This document shows, one piece after another, positions 1-8,397 of a stretch of 64,000 nucleotides of DNA. The notes beneath the pieces are model-generated. The model was not told where the DNA came from. It made no database searches and saw nothing but the letters and a program-made list of their open reading frames with translations. How positions within the stretch are numbered: position 1 is the stretch's first letter; each line of letters begins with the position of its first letter. The position numbers and the translations under genes are program-made. This DNA is from Pontivivens ytuae. GTDB lineage: Bacteria > Pseudomonadota > Alphaproteobacteria > Rhodobacterales > Rhodobacteraceae. Location: the NCBI RefSeq assembly GCF_015679265.1, contig NZ_CP064942.1:1706001-1770000 (forward strand), given 5' to 3'.

Positions 1-2127
1 CTGGCGGAGGTCGAAGACGATCCGGTTGCGTGGGAAGACCGTTTTTATAACGCACTCAAAGACTTCCGCTACCTGCCCGCGGGCCGGATCGTGGCAGGTG
101 CAGGCACGGAACGAAGCGTGACCTTGTTCAACTGCTTCGTGATGGGGACCATCCCTGATTCGCTCGGCGGGATCTTCGACATGTTGCGCGAGGCGGCGCT
201 GACCATGCAGCAGGGCGGCGGGATCGGGTACGACTTCTCCACCATCCGGCCGAAGGGCGCGGCGGTGGCCGGGGTCGGCGCGGATGCGTCCGGCCCGCTG
301 AGCTTCATGGACGTGTGGGACGCGATGTGCCGGACCATCATGTCCGCGGGCGCGCGGCGCGGCGCGATGATGGCGACGCTGCGCTGCGATCACCCCGACA
401 TCGAGGAGTTCATCACGGCGAAGCGGGACCCCGCGCGGCTGCGGAACTTCAACCTCTCGGTGCTGGTCACGGACGCCTTCATGGAGGCGGTCGGCGCCGA
501 TGGCGACTGGGAGCTGACCTTCGACGGAAAGGTTTACCGGACGGTTAAGGCCCGCGCGCTGTGGGACCTCATCATGCGCTCGACCTACGATTATGCCGAG
601 CCGGGCGTGATCTTCATCGACCGCATCAACCAGCGCAACAACCTCTACTACGCCGAGGAGATCAGCGCGACGAACCCCTGCGGGGAGCAGCCGCTGCCGC
701 CCTATGGCGCGTGCCTTCTGGGCTCCATCAACCTCGCCCGACTGGTGCGCGAGCCCTTCGAGGCGGCGGCCGAGATCGACGAGGCGGAGCTCGACGACCT
801 GGTCGCGACGGCCGTGCGGATGATGGATAACGTGGTCGATGCCTCGAAATTTCCGCTTCCGGAACAACGGGATGAGGCGCAGGCGAAGCGGCGGATCGGG
901 CTGGGAGTGACAGGGCTGGCGGACGCGCTGCTGATGCTCGGCCTGCGCTACGGGTCGGAGGAGGCCGCGCGGCAAACCGAGGACTGGCTGCGCCGGATCG
1001 CCCGCGCGGCATACCTGGCCTCGGCGCAACTGGCCGCCGAGAAGGGACCGTTTCCGCTGTTCGATGCGGAGGCGTTCCTGGCCTCGGAGACCATGCAGGA
1101 CATGGATGACGAGGTGCGGCGCGCGGTCTCGAAACACGGGATCCGCAACGCGCTGCTGACCTCGATCGCGCCGACGGGGACGATCTCGCTGTTTGCCGGC
1201 AACGTCTCGAGCGGGATCGAGCCGGTCTTCGCCTACTCGTACACCCGCAAGGTGCTGCAGAAGGACGGGACGCGGACCGAGGAGGAGGTCAGCGACTATG
1301 CCTATGATCTCTATCGGAAAATGCATGGTGAGGGACCGCTACCCGACCACTTCGTGAACGCGCAGGAGCTGCATCCACTGGAGCATGTGCGGATGCAGGC
1401 GGCGGCGCAGAAATGGGTGGATTCCTCCATCTCGAAGACGATCAACTGCCCGGAGGACATCAGCTTCGAGGACTTCAAGGACGTCTATCTCGAAGCGTGG
1501 AACACGGGCTGCAAGGGCTGCACGACCTACCGCCCGAACCCGGTGACAGGGTCCGTCCTGTCGGTAGAGGAGAAGGAAACGCCGAAGAGCGATCCCGGTG
1601 AAGTCGTCTACATCGCAGAACCGATTGACAGACCGGAAGTCGTTGAGGGCCAGACCTACAAGATAAAGTGGCCGAACTCGGAGCACGCGATCTACATCAC
1701 CATCAACGATATTGTCGTTGGCGGGCGGCGCAGGCCGTTTGAAGTGTTCATCAACTCCAAGAACATGGAGCACTTCGCTTGGACCGTGGCGTTGACTCGC
1801 ATGATCTCGGCCGTGTTCCGCCGCGGCGGGGATGTGAGCTTCGTCGTGGAGGAACTGAAGGCCGTCTTCGACCCCCGCGGCGGGGCGTGGATGGAGGGAA
1901 AGTACATTCCGTCCATCCTCGCGGCCATCGGCGGAGTGATCGAGAAGCACTTGATAAATATCGGTTTTCTCGATGGGGAAGGCCTCGGCCTGAAGGAGGA
2001 TCCGGCAGCGCTGCGCGTCAATGATGCGGCCCCCGGTCCGGCCTGTCCGAACTGCGGTGCGTTTGAGATGCGGATGCAGGAAGGGTGCCTGACCTGCGGG
2101 AACTGCGGCTACTCGAAATGCGGGTGA
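1..2127 (+). CDS. nrdJ: Adenosylcobalamin-dependent ribonucleotide reductase (class II), 3' part
   Basis: The frame is open from base 1, so the N-terminus lies upstream; 708 residues are visible. Class II reductases turn ribonucleotides into deoxyribonucleotides using a cobalamin-generated thiyl radical. The catalytic loop NPCGEQ sits at visible residues 225-230 (Asn, radical Cys and Glu all present), followed by a glycine-rich SINLARL segment, and [10 protein letters not shown] lies further on. The C-terminus carries two CxxC pairs (CPNCG and CGNCG) typical of the redox-active tail that re-reduces the active site. The length and the Cys-rich tail fit the long NrdJ/NrdZ group. The gene ends with TGA and is followed by an array of 11-bp-spaced heptamers. 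It implies a need for vitamin B12 for DNA precursor supply. Confidence 0.96.
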   Translation: MAEVEDDPVAWEDRFYNALKDFRYLPAGRIVAGAGTERSVTLFNCFVMGTIPDSLGGIFDMLREAALTMQQGGGIGYDFSTIRPKGAAVAGVGADASGPLSFMDVWDAMCRTIMSAGARRGAMMATLRCDHPDIEEFITAKRDPARLRNFNLSVLVTDAFMEAVGADGDWELTFDGKVYRTVKARALWDLIMRSTYDYAEPGVIFIDRINQRNNLYYAEEISATNPCGEQPLPPYGACLLGSINLARLVREPFEAAAEIDEAELDDLVATAVRMMDNVVDASKFPLPEQRDEAQAKRRIGLGVTGLADALLMLGLRYGSEEAARQTEDWLRRIARAAYLASAQLAAEKGPFPLFDAEAFLASETMQDMDDEVRRAVSKHGIRNALLTSIAPTGTISLFAGNVSSGIEPVFAYSYTRKVLQKDGTRTEEEVSDYAYDLYRKMHGEGPLPDHFVNAQELHPLEHVRMQAAAQKWVDSSISKTINCPEDISFEDFKDVYLEAWNTGCKGCTTYRPNPVTGSVLSVEEKETPKSDPGEVVYIAEPIDRPEVVEGQTYKIKWPNSEHAIYITINDIVVGGRRRPFEVFINSKNMEHFAWTVALTRMISAVFRRGGDVSFVVEELKAVFDPRGGAWMEGKYIPSILAAIGGVIEKHLINIGFLDGEGLGLKEDPAALRVNDAAPGPACPNCGAFEMRMQEGCLTCGNCGYSKCG

Positions 2128-2155
2128 GCGGCGCGCGCTAACTCTGTTCCGCGCT

Positions 2156-2207
2156 GTGCACAGGGCGTGCACAACCCATATGACATCCGTATGCCAGGCA
2201 AATGACT
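2156..2207. promoter_or_regulatory. Tandem 11-bp-spaced heptamer array (candidate regulator binding site)
   Basis: Five related heptamers lie about one helical turn apart: GTGCACA at 2156 and 2167, TATGACA at 2179, TATGCCA at 2190 and AATGACT at 2201. Pitch is 11 bp except one 12-bp step. The central part (2177-2200) matches 20 of 24 positions of 59654-59677 downstream of gltD. On the minus strand the units read TGTCATA and TGGCATA, resembling PhoB half-sites (CTGTCAT with 4-bp spacers), but no gene start lies where such a promoter would point. The binding protein is unknown. Confidence 0.5.
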
Positions 2208-2242
2208 CAGGATTGAGCCGTTAACCGTCGTGGCAGTCGAAA

Positions 2243-2268
2243 GGGCCGCCCTCGCGAGCGGCCCCGAA
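2243..2268 (-). terminator. Hairpin downstream of the 2273-2773 gene
   Basis: A perfect 7-bp stem (GGGCCGC at 2243-2249 with GCGGCCC at 2258-2264) begins 9 bases beyond the minus-strand stop codon. On the minus strand it is followed by TTTCGACT, a weak U tract. Confidence 0.6.
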
Positions 2269-2272
2269 GAGA

Positions 2273-2773
2273 TCACGACAGGACGAAGTGGCACGATGCC
2301 GGAATGTCGGTGCCCTCGACATAGATCGACGAGACGCTGGTTCCGCTGACCTGCAGGAAGGTGTTCGGGAAGACGATCGACTCCAACGCATAGGTCGGTC
2401 CATCGAGGCTGTGGACCTTGAACGACTCCCACAAGGAGCGGTCGGGGCGCGTTCCGCTGGCGTAGTACTGGAAGTTCGCGACGCCGTCCTGGCCAGGCTT
2501 CGCCTCGGTCATGCGGATGAAGAACTGGCCGGTGTTGGACGGCAGGCCGAACATGGCGTAACCCCCGGCCGGATCGAACACGTAGCTCATGGTGAAGGCG
2601 GTGCCGGCGGCCGTAACCGGAATGCTACCGTAACCCGGACCGTACCCTTGGTGAATGCCCGAGGGCACATCGGCTTGCAGCGCGACACCGGGCTCGCCGG
2701 CGGGGTGGAGAGTGACCGAGTTGCCAAGCGTCAGCAGGCTGTCGGCGGCGGTCGAAAGCTGTCCATCAGGCAT
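2273..2773 (-). CDS. Hypothetical protein, possibly beta-trefoil-like
   Basis: The protein has 166 residues, no signal peptide and no membrane segment, and I do not recognise its family with certainty. It is rich in Gly, Ser, Thr and aromatics with alternating hydrophobic residues, suggesting an all-beta fold. The C-terminal stretch ALESIVFPNTFLQVSG resembles the repeat unit of AbfB-type beta-trefoil sugar-binding domains (an ESV.FPG.YL pattern), so a lectin-like role is possible but only inferred. The start is supported by an AGAGGA sequence about 10 bases upstream of ATG. It stands alone, with its own hairpin downstream and an inverted repeat upstream, so it looks like a monocistronic accessory gene. 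Confidence 0.7.
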   Translation of the reverse strand: MPDGQLSTAADSLLTLGNSVTLHPAGEPGVALQADVPSGIHQGYGPGYGSIPVTAAGTAFTMSYVFDPAGGYAMFGLPSNTGQFFIRMTEAKPGQDGVANFQYYASGTRPDRSLWESFKVHSLDGPTYALESIVFPNTFLQVSGTSVSSIYVEGTDIPASCHFVLS

Positions 2774-2783
2774 TGAGCATATC

Positions 2784-2830
2784 CTCTTGATCAGGTGTGG
2801 AACGAGGATGGGATACGCCGTGATCAGAGG
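2784..2830. promoter_or_regulatory. Inverted repeat upstream of the 2273-2773 gene
   Basis: TGATCA occurs at 2788-2793 and again at 2821-2826, flanked outward by CCTCT and GAGG, giving an interrupted dyad within 60 bases of the minus-strand start at 2773. It could be an operator or a leader hairpin. The rest of 2774-2985 shows no convincing gene. Confidence 0.3.
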
Positions 2831-2985
2831 CGCGAACCGTGCGGATAGACACAGTTCGAACGCCGACTTCTCTTTGATTTTATTCGGTTTTTAAGCGTCC
2901 AGATTGATATCCCACGAGTCTCATCCATGGCGTGTCGCGCGCTTTTCGGACTCTCCCTGGCCGACGCGAAGCTGGGCCCGCCGGA

Positions 2986-3813
2986 TCACGCGACCTCGGC
3001 CGACACGCCCAGAACCGCGCGCTCCCCGCGGAACCAGCGCCAGGTGTCGTAGGCGTCGAACGCGTTCGAGATCCCGATGACCCCGAAGTAGAACCACGCA
3101 AACAGCGTCATCGTCGGGCTCAGCCCGCCCCAGGCGAACAGCCAGAAGCCGGTGTAGATCTGCAGCGGCACCCACGGGATCAGGTGGGGGAGGGAGGTGA
3201 GCCGCGAGATCCCGCGCTCGTAGAGCACCAGCGCCATGTTCGCGAGCACGACGAACAGGAAGCCGAGCGCCACCCAGCCCGCCAGCGGATGCTGCGTCAG
3301 CCCGTAGAGCACCACGCCGCCCATATTGGCCGGCAGCAGGAACAGCCAGACCCAGAGCTGCACCCATCCCGGTGCGGCCCGCAGCGAGAAGAAGGCGTCC
3401 TTCAGCCGCCCCCACACCCCGACCGAGACCTGCAAGAACGCGATCGCCAGCGCGAGGAACAGCACCACTTCGCCCGGCAACAGCATCGCGAAGAAGGCGA
3501 AGGCCGGATCCGCCGACAGGGACGCCCAGAGCCGCACTAGCGCGAGGCCGATGAAGCCCAGCCCTGTGCCGAGACCAGCCGGAAACCACAGCTCCGCCCG
3601 GTGCGCCGCCGCGATCAGGATGCTGCCCCAGCCGATCATCACCGCCCCGCAGGTCGCCGCGAGGTAGGAGCCGACACCGTTCACGCCCGCGGCCTGAAGC
3701 GGCGCGACCTCGATCCCGCCGACATGGAGCCCCAGCAGCGAGAACAGCGCCGCGCCCAGCACCACCAGAACCACGCCCGTCCAGCGAAACAGCGCCTGTC
3801 CCATCGCGCTCAC
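2986..3813 (-). CDS. Polytopic membrane protein of unknown function
   Basis: The protein has 275 residues with roughly eight hydrophobic segments and no recognisable catalytic motif. It starts inside the last codons of the MAPEG gene (4-bp overlap at 3810-3813), so the two are translationally coupled and co-transcribed on the minus strand. The charged C-terminal tail contains DAYDTWRWFRGE. A transporter or sensor role cannot be inferred from sequence alone. Its pairing with a MAPEG protein and a divergent XRE/MmyB regulator suggests all three belong to one regulated unit. Confidence 0.75.
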   Translation of the reverse strand: MSAMGQALFRWTGVVLVVLGAALFSLLGLHVGGIEVAPLQAAGVNGVGSYLAATCGAVMIGWGSILIAAAHRAELWFPAGLGTGLGFIGLALVRLWASLSADPAFAFFAMLLPGEVVLFLALAIAFLQVSVGVWGRLKDAFFSLRAAPGWVQLWVWLFLLPANMGGVVLYGLTQHPLAGWVALGFLFVVLANMALVLYERGISRLTSLPHLIPWVPLQIYTGFWLFAWGGLSPTMTLFAWFYFGVIGISNAFDAYDTWRWFRGERAVLGVSAEVA

Positions 3814-4187
3814 CCCGCGACCGCCAGCGCCATCAGCCCGAGGCCGACCACGCCCACCGTCCAGACCAGCGAGCGCACCACGGGCACGCCGAAGACGTAG
3901 AGCGGCACATAGGCGAGGCGCGCGAGCACGAAGATCTGCGCGCCCGTCACGGCCTCCGGTGCCGCCTGCCCAAGCAGCGCCAGCGGCAGGAAGATCAGCA
4001 GCGCCTCGCCGGAGTTGCGCAGTGCCCGCTCGGACCGCTCGCCAAGACGGCTCGTCTCGGGCGGTGCGTCCCGCGGCCCCAGCGTCGCGAGGATCTGCGG
4101 ATCGGCGCGCAGCACGTAGCGGAAGAGGGGCGGCAGCAGCGTCTGCACGAAGTAGAGGGCGAGGGCGGCGAGTATCCAGAATGTCAT
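3810..4187 (-). CDS. MAPEG family membrane protein
   Basis: The protein has 125 residues and four hydrophobic segments, the size and topology of the MAPEG superfamily (membrane-associated proteins in eicosanoid and glutathione metabolism). The loop after the first helix, with LGPRDAPPE followed by a basic and polar helix SERALRNSGEAL, matches the conserved region of bacterial members. Bacterial MAPEG proteins are often of unknown substrate, some being glutathione-dependent. It overlaps the next membrane protein by 4 bp and is divergent from an XRE regulator, with a perfect palindrome in the shared promoter region. Confidence 0.85.
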   Translation of the reverse strand: MTFWILAALALYFVQTLLPPLFRYVLRADPQILATLGPRDAPPETSRLGERSERALRNSGEALLIFLPLALLGQAAPEAVTGAQIFVLARLAYVPLYVFGVPVVRSLVWTVGVVGLGLMALAVAG

Positions 4188-4245
4188 GTCAGGCCCCGTT
4201 CGGTGACTGGTGTGCGAGACATGACGGGCGCCCGGTACGGCTTCA

Positions 4246-4262
4246 ATTCCCTCGCAGGGAAT
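4246..4262. promoter_or_regulatory. Palindromic candidate operator for the XRE/MmyB regulator
   Basis: A perfect 7-bp inverted repeat with a 3-base centre (ATTCCCT-CGC-AGGGAAT) lies between the divergent MAPEG gene and the XRE gene, 34 bases before the regulator's start. The size and symmetry suit a helix-turn-helix dimer. The position suggests control of both transcripts. The assignment is inferred. Confidence 0.55.
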
Positions 4263-4296
4263 GGAGGTGCCGTGCCGCGGGCGGTATCACGGACAC

Positions 4297-5112
4297 ATGA
4301 ACACCGTCTCCGCCCCGTCCGAATTCGGCGACCTGCTGCGATCCTGGCGCCATGAGCGGCGCCTGTCGCAAGGCGCGCTCGCCAACGCCATCGAAACCCC
4401 CTCACGGCATGTGAGCTTTCTGGAGACCGGCCGCGCCCAGCCCTCGCGCGAGATGGTGACGCGGCTCTCCACCGCGCTGCAGGTGCCGCTGCGCGACCGC
4501 AACCTGTTGCTGCGCGCCGCGGGCTTCGCCGATCTCTACGCGGAGGCGACGCTGTCGGATGCCGAGGCGGACATGCTGCGCAACGCCGTCCTGCGCATGA
4601 TGACGGCGCACGATCCCTGTCCGGCCTTCGTGATCGACAGGTTCTGGGAGGTTCACGACGCGAATGCCTCCGGCCGCCGGCTACTGGGCCGGATCGCCGA
4701 GGCCTTCCCCTTCGATCCGCCGCATGTGACGGCCAACATGCTCGACATGACGTTCAGCCCGGACGGCATCCGGCCCTATATCCGGAACTGGACCGACTAT
4801 GCGCGCCAGGCCATCCAGCGGCTGCACCGCGAGGCCTTGTCGCCCGACGACCTGCGCGGTGCCCTGGACCGGATCGCCGCCTATCCGGAGCTGCCCAAGG
4901 ACTGGTGGGCGCTCGACGTCCGCTATGCCCACGACCCGGTCTTCCCGATCGAGATGGAGGCGGACGGGCGGCGCCTCAACTTCTTCTCCGTCATCGCGGC
5001 CATCGCGACGCCCACCGGCGCGCTGGCGCAGGAACTGAGGGTCGAAACCCTGTTTCCGGCGGACGATGCGACGGAGGCGGCACTGAAGGCCGCCATCTCC
5101 GGCACCGCTTGA
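4297..5112 (+). CDS. XRE-family regulator with MmyB-like ligand-binding domain
   Basis: The protein has 271 residues. Residues about 8-65 form an XRE helix-turn-helix (LRSWRHERRLSQGALA, then SRHVSFLETGRAQPS). The rest matches the MmyB-like ligand-binding domain, a PAS-like fold, with the characteristic FVIDRFWEVHDANA and a C-terminal LNFFSVIAAIATP strand. MmyB-type regulators usually sit divergent from the enzyme genes they control, here the MAPEG and membrane protein pair. ATG 4297 is preferred over the upstream in-frame ATG 4261, because the latter lies inside the palindromic operator and would add a non-conserved 12-residue leader. The ligand is unknown. Confidence 0.88.
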   Translation: MNTVSAPSEFGDLLRSWRHERRLSQGALANAIETPSRHVSFLETGRAQPSREMVTRLSTALQVPLRDRNLLLRAAGFADLYAEATLSDAEADMLRNAVLRMMTAHDPCPAFVIDRFWEVHDANASGRRLLGRIAEAFPFDPPHVTANMLDMTFSPDGIRPYIRNWTDYARQAIQRLHREALSPDDLRGALDRIAAYPELPKDWWALDVRYAHDPVFPIEMEADGRRLNFFSVIAAIATPTGALAQELRVETLFPADDATEAALKAAISGTA

Positions 5113-5136
5113 GCCGCCTTCGGGATCAGCCGGCGG

Positions 5137-5880
5137 TCACAGCGCCAGTTGGCCCGACCGCAGCGCGAGGGCGATGGCCTGCTCGCGCGTTGCGGCACCG
5201 AGCTTGGCCCGTGCGGAGAGGACGTGCTTGCGGACTGTGACCTCTGCAATGCCGAGCCTGTGCGCCACGGCATCGTTGCGCATTCCATTTGCCAACATGC
5301 AGAGCACGTCATGCTCACGGACCGTGAGTGTCGAGCGGAACGCAGTGAACATGCCCGGCTCATCCGGCGCGGCCGGCGGCGCGAGGTGCGAAGAGATCAG
5401 CGCCATGAGGAGCCGCATCTCGTCCCGGTTCGCCCGACCGCTCTGCTCTGCGTTCTTGCCGAAGGCGACGGTGACGAGGCGGCGGACGCCAGGCCCCGGG
5501 GCGGCGAAGGTCTCGGCCTGGATGACGGCGTAGCCTGCATCCTTGACCTGGTGGTTCAACTCGTAGGCAAGGGGGCTGAACGTCATCTCCCGCGTCATGT
5601 GCCCGGCATCGAGCCAGTTCGACCCCGTGGACTGCGCCGCCCCCAGAATCAGCGGATCGATCGCCATGAACCCCTGAGCGAGGTAGTCCATCAGCCACGT
5701 GTCGTGCATCGAGCTGCGGACCCAGAGCGGGCTCTCAAGCTCAACATCGATATCGCAGGCGTTGATAGCGTTTGCGCCGCGCTCCCGCACGAGGGCATCC
5801 GCGACCCACCAGATTTCATCAGCGGGCGAAGCGGCGAGGCGACTGGCGGCGTCGGTCAGTCTTTGAAGAACGTTGGGCAT
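5137..5880 (-). CDS. LuxR-family regulator with autoinducer-binding domain (solo in this window)
   Basis: The protein has 247 residues. The N-terminal half carries the residues that line the acyl-homoserine-lactone pocket of LuxR/TraR proteins: Trp62, Tyr66, Asp75, Pro76 and Trp89, with nearly the spacing seen in TraR. The C-terminal 60 residues form a GerE-type helix-turn-helix (LTVREHDVLCMLANGMRNDA, then the recognition helix TVRKHVL). No luxI-type synthase is present within this window, so it may be a receptor for exogenous or distantly encoded signals. It lies downstream of rpsD on the same strand but beyond a hairpin, and converges on the XRE gene. Confidence 0.9.
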   Translation of the reverse strand: MPNVLQRLTDAASRLAASPADEIWWVADALVRERGANAINACDIDVELESPLWVRSSMHDTWLMDYLAQGFMAIDPLILGAAQSTGSNWLDAGHMTREMTFSPLAYELNHQVKDAGYAVIQAETFAAPGPGVRRLVTVAFGKNAEQSGRANRDEMRLLMALISSHLAPPAAPDEPGMFTAFRSTLTVREHDVLCMLANGMRNDAVAHRLGIAEVTVRKHVLSARAKLGAATREQAIALALRSGQLAL

Positions 5881-5932
5881 ACATCTCTCCTCAAGACGAG
5901 AGAATTACGCGCCAACTAACGGGATTCAATTA

Positions 5933-5943
5933 CTCAAATTGAG
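5933..5943. promoter_or_regulatory. Small palindrome upstream of the luxR-type gene
   Basis: CTCAA-A-TTGAG is an 11-base palindrome 53 bases before the LuxR start. A second overlapping dyad, CAATT-N5-AATTG, begins at 5927. It lies in the only AT-rich stretch here and could be an operator, though it is shorter than the classical 20-bp lux box. Confidence 0.3.
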
Positions 5944-5969
5944 GGGGTCACCCTACAAAGGATGACCCC
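5944..5969 (-). terminator. Hairpin downstream of rpsD
   Basis: A 7-bp stem (GGGGTCA at 5944-5950 with TGACCCC at 5963-5969) lies 22 bases past the rpsD stop. The U tract on the minus strand is poor (CTCAATTTGAG), so termination may be partial. Confidence 0.5.
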
Positions 5970-5990
5970 GAGAAGCCAATCGAAGCGAGA

Positions 5991-6611
5991 TCAGTTCTTC
6001 GCGTAGAATTCGACCACGAGGTTGGGTTCCATCATGACCGGGTACGGCACGTCGCCCAGCGACGGGGTGCGCACGAAGGTGGCGGTCATTTTGGAGTTGT
6101 CGCAGTCAAGATAGTCGGGCTGGTCGCGCTCGGGCAGGGCCACGGCCTCCAGCACCAGGGCGAGCTGGCGGGACTTCTCGCGGATCGCGATCACGTCGCC
6201 TTCCTTCACGCGGTAGGAGGGGATGTTCACGCGCTTGCCGTTCACGGTCACGTGGCCGTGGTTCACGAACTGGCGGGCGGCAAAGATCGTCGGCACCCAC
6301 TTCGCGCGGTAGACAACGGCGTCGAGGCGACGCTCCAGCAGGCCGATGAGGTTCTCACCGGTGTCGCCGCGCAGACGCTCGGCCTCGGCATAGATGCGGC
6401 GGAACTGCTTTTCGGTCAGGTCGCCGTAGTAGCCCTTGAGCTTCTGCTTGGCGCGCAGCTGGATGCCGAAATCGGACAGCTTGCCCTTGCGGCGCTGGCC
6501 GTGCTGGCCGGGGCCGTACTCGCGGCGGTTCACCGGGGACTTCGGACGGCCCCAGATGTTTTCGCCCATGCGGCGGTCGATCTTGTACTTGGCAGACGTG
6601 CGTTTGGTCAC
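5991..6611 (-). CDS. rpsD: 30S ribosomal protein S4
   Basis: Full length at 206 residues. S4 binds 16S rRNA early in small-subunit assembly. The N-terminal [20 protein letters not shown] and the S4 RNA-binding domain ([20 protein letters not shown], then [20 protein letters not shown]) are typical. It is a stand-alone gene, as usual in Rhodobacterales where rpsD is outside the alpha operon, and is divergent from a glycosyltransferase-like gene. Confidence 0.98.
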   Translation of the reverse strand: MTKRTSAKYKIDRRMGENIWGRPKSPVNRREYGPGQHGQRRKGKLSDFGIQLRAKQKLKGYYGDLTEKQFRRIYAEAERLRGDTGENLIGLLERRLDAVVYRAKWVPTIFAARQFVNHGHVTVNGKRVNIPSYRVKEGDVIAIREKSRQLALVLEAVALPERDQPDYLDCDNSKMTATFVRTPSLGDVPYPVMMEPNLVVEFYAKN

Positions 6612-6787
6612 GGCTGGATCCTTTCTGTGTGCGCGGCGGGCGCGCGGTTGAAAGGTGCTTTCCTCTTCCCGAAGGACGACAGGCTTCCCCTCGCGGGGGC
6701 CACAAACACCAAGGGACGGGGCCTCGCCCCGCCGGAATGGCCGCGTTATAGGGATGGGCGAAGCGGAGTCAACCGAAGGATCATGCG

Positions 6788-7597
6788 GTGAAGAAGCAGG
6801 TCATCTGCATCCGGTGGGGCACGAAATACGGGCCCGAATACGTGAACCGGCTCTACGGCATGGTGGCGCGTCACATCACGCCGCCTTTCACCTTCACCTG
6901 CTTCACCGATTCCAGCGAGGGCGTGCGGGAGGAGGTGCGCTGCCTGCCCCTGCCGGAGCTGGATGCTACGATGCCGGTCAACACCTTCGGGATCTGGGGG
7001 AAGTCGCGGCTGTGGTCCGATCCCCTGGGCGATCTGACGGGGCCGGTGCTGTTTCTCGATCTGGACCTGGTGATCGTGGGGAGCATGGACGGGTTCTTCG
7101 AGCATGGGGATCCCGAGGGCGTCTACATGGCGCGCAATCCCAACCAGCCGCTGCGGCGGGTGGGGCAGAGCTCGATCTACCGTTTTCCGGTGGGCAAGCT
7201 GGCGCCGCTCAAGGAGAGGTTCCTCGCCGATCCGCAGGGCGTGGCGGACGAATACCGGTTCGAGCAGCGCTTCGTCAGCTACAATGCGCCGGGCGGGGTG
7301 CAGTTCTGGCCGAAGGGCTGGGTCAACGTGTTCAAGTGGCACTGCATTCCGATGTTTCCCACCAACTACTTCCGCACGCCGCGGCCGACGGCGAATGCGA
7401 AGGTGGTGCTGTTCCCCGGGGCGCAGGATGTGCCGAACGCGATCGAGGGGCGGTATCGCAGCCGGATGCAGCTCTACGAGGGGCCGTGGGATCACCTGAA
7501 GGGGACGTTCCGGCCGGGGCGGCGGGGCTCGGCCTTCGCCCATATCCGCCGCTATATCCGCCCCTCGCCCTGGATCGCGGAGGCGTGGCGGGAGTAG
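6788..7597 (+). CDS. Glycosyltransferase-like protein
   Basis: The protein has 269 residues and a GTG start preceded by GAAGGA. A DLD motif at residues 91-93 within [14 protein letters not shown] resembles the DxD metal and nucleotide-sugar site of GT-A glycosyltransferases such as GT8-related families. There is no signal peptide, so it acts in the cytoplasm or at the inner face of the membrane. The acceptor is unknown. The stop codon abuts the rlmJ start (no spacing), so the two form an operon, although no functional link is apparent. Confidence 0.75.
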   Translation: MKKQVICIRWGTKYGPEYVNRLYGMVARHITPPFTFTCFTDSSEGVREEVRCLPLPELDATMPVNTFGIWGKSRLWSDPLGDLTGPVLFLDLDLVIVGSMDGFFEHGDPEGVYMARNPNQPLRRVGQSSIYRFPVGKLAPLKERFLADPQGVADEYRFEQRFVSYNAPGGVQFWPKGWVNVFKWHCIPMFPTNYFRTPRPTANAKVVLFPGAQDVPNAIEGRYRSRMQLYEGPWDHLKGTFRPGRRGSAFAHIRRYIRPSPWIAEAWRE

Positions 7598-8359
7598 ATG
7601 CTGAGCTACCAGCACGCCTACCACGCGGGCGGTCCTGCAGATGTGCACAAGCATGTGGCGCTGGCCCGGCTGCTCGCCGCGATGACGGCGGCCCCCGCGC
7701 CGCTGCGGTACATGGAGACGCATGCGGGGCGCGGGCTCTACGACCTCGCGGGGCCGGAGACGGCGAAGACGCGGGAGGCGGCGGAGGGGATTGCTGTCGC
7801 CGATCTCTCCGGCGAGGTGCTGGAGGGGGTGCTCGCCGAGGTGCGGGCGGGCTTCGGGCCTGACGCCTATCCCGGCTCCCCGGTGATCGCGGCGCACATG
7901 CTGCGGGATCGCGACGAGATGCGGCTGATGGAGCTGCACCCGGCGGAGCATGCGGCGCTCGCCGAGCTGCTGCCGGGTGGCGGGGTGGAGCGGCGGGACG
8001 GCTACGAGGGCGTGCTTGCCCATACCGGGGGCCGCGGGCTGGTGCTGGTCGATCCGTCCTACGAGGTGAAGACGGAATATGCGGAGGCCGGCGCCTTCGT
8101 CCGCGCGCTGGTGGCGCGGTGGCCGGAGGTCGTGGTTCTGGTCTGGTATCCGGTGCTGCGGGCTGGGCGGCATGCGGAGCTCTTGGCGGAGCTGGAGCCG
8201 CTCGGCGCGGTCGTCGACGAGGTGTCGTTCCGGCTGAAGGGCGGTGCGGGGATGCTCGGCAGCGGGCTTGCGGCGGTGAACCTGCCCGAGGGTGTGCGCC
8301 TGAGCGGACCGTCGGATTTGCGTATTTGGACAAAGAAGAAAGGCGGCGCGACCGCGTGA
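7598..8359 (+). CDS. rlmJ: 23S rRNA (adenine(2030)-N6)-methyltransferase
   Basis: The protein has 253 residues, slightly shorter than enterobacterial RlmJ. The diagnostic N-terminus with YQHAYHAGGPADVHKH (HAG..ADV.KH) is present. The catalytic motif IV reads DPSY at residues 152-155 where the family usually has DPPY. It uses S-adenosylmethionine to methylate A2030 of 23S rRNA. The last codons (LRIWTKKKGG) are encoded by a copy of the dispersed GCGTATTTG / AAAGAAGAA repeat, so the repeat has formed the C-terminal tail of the protein. Confidence 0.93.
   Translation: MLSYQHAYHAGGPADVHKHVALARLLAAMTAAPAPLRYMETHAGRGLYDLAGPETAKTREAAEGIAVADLSGEVLEGVLAEVRAGFGPDAYPGSPVIAAHMLRDRDEMRLMELHPAEHAALAELLPGGGVERRDGYEGVLAHTGGRGLVLVDPSYEVKTEYAEAGAFVRALVARWPEVVVLVWYPVLRAGRHAELLAELEPLGAVVDEVSFRLKGGAGMLGSGLAAVNLPEGVRLSGPSDLRIWTKKKGGATA
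8315..8344. repeat. Dispersed stop-proximal repeat, copy E (inside rlmJ 3' end)
   Basis: GATTTGCGTATTTGGACAAA followed by GAAGAAAGGC is nearly identical to copy F at 17038-17068. It lacks the GC-rich CGCCTCCGGCG arm of the other copies and is translated as the RlmJ tail. Confidence 0.7.
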
Positions 8360-8397
8360 CGCTGGACGCCCCCGGCGCGCGGGCCATTTCCGCCGAC

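Noticed and set aside
1339..2172. Long minus-strand open frames antisense to nrdJ and to many other genes
   Set aside because: Long antisense frames are expected at this GC content, show Arg/His/Gly-rich translations without domains, and oppose clear conserved genes.
2156..2207. NrdR or cobalamin-linked regulatory site for nrdJ
   Set aside because: The array lies after the gene, not before it, and the heptamers do not match the NrdR box; B12 riboswitch features are not in the window.
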